Positions 5,985-7,414 of a DNA stretch of 7,414 nucleotides are shown here, in pieces. The notes below the pieces were generated by a model, which worked only from the letters and a program-made list of their open reading frames with translations, did not search any database and had not been told where the DNA came from. Made by a program: the position numbers and the translations under genes. The DNA lies in assembly GCA_025924435.1 (NCBI GenBank), contig JAICIL010000223.1, forward strand, positions 1-7,414, written 5' to 3'. Source of the DNA: Chloroflexia bacterium. GTDB lineage: Bacteria; Chloroflexota; Chloroflexia; Thermomicrobiales; JALYUS01. Position 1 is the stretch's first letter, and the number at the start of each line of letters is the position of its first letter.

Positions 5985-7286
5985 ATGGCCGCACCTGTCC
6001 GCACGGAGATGATTGATCAGGAACGCGCCCGCCGGATGGCGGGGTCGGCGGCGCTCCACGCCCGCGCCACGCAGACCTTCCCCGATGGCGTGACGCACGA
6101 CGGGCGGTACATGGAGCCGTTCCCGCTCTATTGCACCCGCGCCACGGGGCCGCGCAAGTGGGATGTGGACGGCAACGAGTATATAGATTACTTCGGCGGC
6201 CACGGCGCGCTGCTCCTCGGCCATTCCCACCCCGCGATTGTCGAGGCGCTCCAGCGGCAGGCGGCGCTCGGCACGCACCTCGGCGCGTGCCACGAGCAGG
6301 AGATTATCTGGGGCGAGCAGATCAAGGCAATCGTCCCCTCCGCGCAGGGCGGGATGGTCAAGTTCACCTCCTCCGGCACCGAGGCGACGATGCTGGCGAT
6401 GCGGATGGCCCGCGCCGTCGCCGGGAAGGATGTGATCTGCAAGGTGCAGGGGGCCTTCCACGGCTGGCACGACTACGCGACGATGGCGATGGCGCCGCCC
6501 TACAATGAGCCGAACGCCGCCGGGGTGCCGGAGGCGCTCGTGCGGACGGTCGTCAGCGTGCCGCCGCGCGACATCGGCGCGCTGACGCAGATGGTCGAGA
6601 GCCGGGACGACATTGCCGCCGTTATCCTGATCGCCGATCAGGCGGGCACGGAATACCTGCAAGCCGTCCGCGATCTCTGCGACGCGAAGGGCATCATCCT
6701 GATCTTCGACGAGGTCGTCACCGGATTTCGCTACGCCCCCGGCGGCGCGCAGGAGTATTACGGCGTCCTGCCCGATCTGACGACGCTCGCGAAGATCGTC
6801 GCCGGGGGCCTGCCGGGCGGCGCGATCGCGGGCAAGGCGGAACTCTTCGCCCCCTTCCTCCAGAGCGACGACGAGCAGTGGGTGCGCCACGAGCGCATCC
6901 CGCACCCCGGCACCTACAACGCCAACCCGCTCTCGTCCGCCGCCGGGATCGCCTGCCTGTCGATCGTCAAGGACCCGGCGGTGCAGAAGCGCGCGATCGC
7001 CACCGCCGACGCGATCCGGGCGGGCTTCAACGAGGCGTTCGCCCGCCACGGCGTCGCGGGCACGGCGGGTGGGCCGGTGTCGCTCATCCCGCTCCGTTTC
7101 AGCGAGCCGAAAATCCCGGTGCGCAAGTTGATCTACCGCCTCAAGGCCGCCCTGCAACTCGGCGGCGTGGACCCGTCCGGCATGCAGTTGATCGTCTCCG
7201 CCGTCCACGGCCCCGCCGAGGTGGATCAGACCGTCGCGGCCTTCGACCAGGCGCTCAGTATGCTGAAGGAAGAAGGCGCACTGTAG
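5985..7286 (+). CDS. Class III PLP aminotransferase, glutamate-1-semialdehyde aminomutase-like
   Basis: A cytoplasmic pyridoxal-phosphate enzyme of fold type I, class III. AAGGAGG (5970-5976), eight bases before the ATG, fixes the start and gives 433 residues, the usual length for this group. Motifs in order are WDVDGNEYIDYFGGHGALLLGH (59-80), the phosphate-binding SSGTEA (129-134), GAFHGWHDY (156-164), the cofactor-ring Asp in FDEVVTGFR (241-249), the Schiff-base lysine Lys270 in DLTTLAKIVAGGLPGG (264-279), and HPGTYNANPLSSAAG (307-321). These match HemL and its paralogues. However, the N-terminal PGGVNSPVRAF block typical of true HemL is replaced here by PDGVTHDGRYMEPFP, and no tetrapyrrole genes are nearby. 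I therefore favour a catabolic or biosynthetic aminotransferase of the HemL-like group with unknown substrate. It appears to be a single-gene unit with its own promoter and is followed after six bases by a repeat element. Confidence 0.9.
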   Translation: MAAPVRTEMIDQERARRMAGSAALHARATQTFPDGVTHDGRYMEPFPLYCTRATGPRKWDVDGNEYIDYFGGHGALLLGHSHPAIVEALQRQAALGTHLGACHEQEIIWGEQIKAIVPSAQGGMVKFTSSGTEATMLAMRMARAVAGKDVICKVQGAFHGWHDYATMAMAPPYNEPNAAGVPEALVRTVVSVPPRDIGALTQMVESRDDIAAVILIADQAGTEYLQAVRDLCDAKGIILIFDEVVTGFRYAPGGAQEYYGVLPDLTTLAKIVAGGLPGGAIAGKAELFAPFLQSDDEQWVRHERIPHPGTYNANPLSSAAGIACLSIVKDPAVQKRAIATADAIRAGFNEAFARHGVAGTAGGPVSLIPLRFSEPKIPVRKLIYRLKAALQLGGVDPSGMQLIVSAVHGPAEVDQTVAAFDQALSMLKEEGAL

Positions 7287-7292
7287 CATCAC

Positions 7293-7392
7293 GGTAGCGC
7301 AGGCTTTCCAGCCTGCGTTCCGCGCGTGGGTGAAAAGCCCCTGACGGCGTGATTGGGCAGTCGCTGGCGCAGGCTGGATTGCCTGCGCTACC
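7293..7392. repeat. 100-bp element with 25-bp terminal inverted repeats, MITE/REP-pair-like
   Basis: The ends 7293-7317 and 7368-7392 are inverted copies of each other, 23 of 25 bases matching, and the outer 12 (GGTAGCGCAGGC / GCCTGCGCTACC) are perfect. Each end is also a palindrome on its own: 7298-7305 with 7310-7317 (8 bp, 4-base loop) and 7367-7374 with 7381-7388 (8 bp, 6-base loop). A 50-bp unrelated core lies between them. This is the layout of paired REP elements or a small nonautonomous transposable element. It starts six bases after the aminotransferase stop and may also serve as its transcript end. No clear target duplication is visible, only a possible 2-bp AC at each edge. Confidence 0.8.
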
Positions 7393-7414
7393 ACTTTCTA
7401 CGCGTTGTGCGCTA

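Noticed and set aside
5292..7394. 700-residue minus-strand open frame opposite the aminotransferase
   Set aside because: Antisense to a gene with complete catalytic motifs; it crosses both palindromic repeats, which supply its NAGWKACATVM and LTPGPFPRGRG segments. High G+C removes stops from this frame.
1..7414. CRISPR array, tRNA/rRNA, transposase, toxin-antitoxin or phage genes
   Set aside because: I looked for regularly spaced direct repeats, cloverleaf-like stems and hallmark proteins on both strands and saw none; the repeats present are inverted and dispersed.

Overview
This is a GC-rich bacterial window (about two thirds G+C or more in coding DNA) with ordinary bacterial genes and many short palindromic repeats between them. 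Gene content, codon use and repeat style would fit a Chloroflexota (Thermomicrobia-like) or Armatimonadota-type genome. That placement is an impression from style only, because there is no rRNA or other phylogenetic marker apart from dnaX.

Left part, plus strand (1-3271): the window opens inside a sugar-type ABC transporter substrate-binding lipoprotein whose N-terminus lies off the left edge. After a 91-bp gap filled by a long inverted repeat comes a mannonate dehydratase (UxuA) family TIM-barrel protein. These two could serve one catabolic task, uptake of a sugar acid or glycoside and then dehydration of mannonate to 2-keto-3-deoxygluconate, but no permease is in view. A roughly 290-bp spacer with a degenerate repeat copy and what looks like the tail of a dead gene leads to a small VOC (glyoxalase/dioxygenase fold) protein.

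Middle, minus strand (3303-5189): dnaX, encoding the gamma/tau clamp-loader subunit of DNA polymerase III, with complete AAA+ motifs and a zinc module. It is convergent with the VOC gene. The last codons of both genes lie inside one inverted repeat. A sigma70-like promoter for dnaX lies in the divergent spacer.

Right part, plus strand (5487-7286): a compact 82-residue unrecognised protein with a very good ribosome binding site, an upstream palindrome and its own rho-independent terminator. It is followed by a 51-bp near-perfect palindromic repeat, a promoter, and a class III PLP aminotransferase of the glutamate-1-semialdehyde-aminomutase-like group. The window closes with a 100-bp element whose ends are 25-bp inverted repeats.

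I see no defence system, CRISPR array, phage, transposase or biosynthetic cluster. The items most worth a second look are the repeat families (one builds the 3' ends of genes, one could gate translation of the uxuA-like gene), the isolated 82-residue gene, and a local composition drop inside dnaX.
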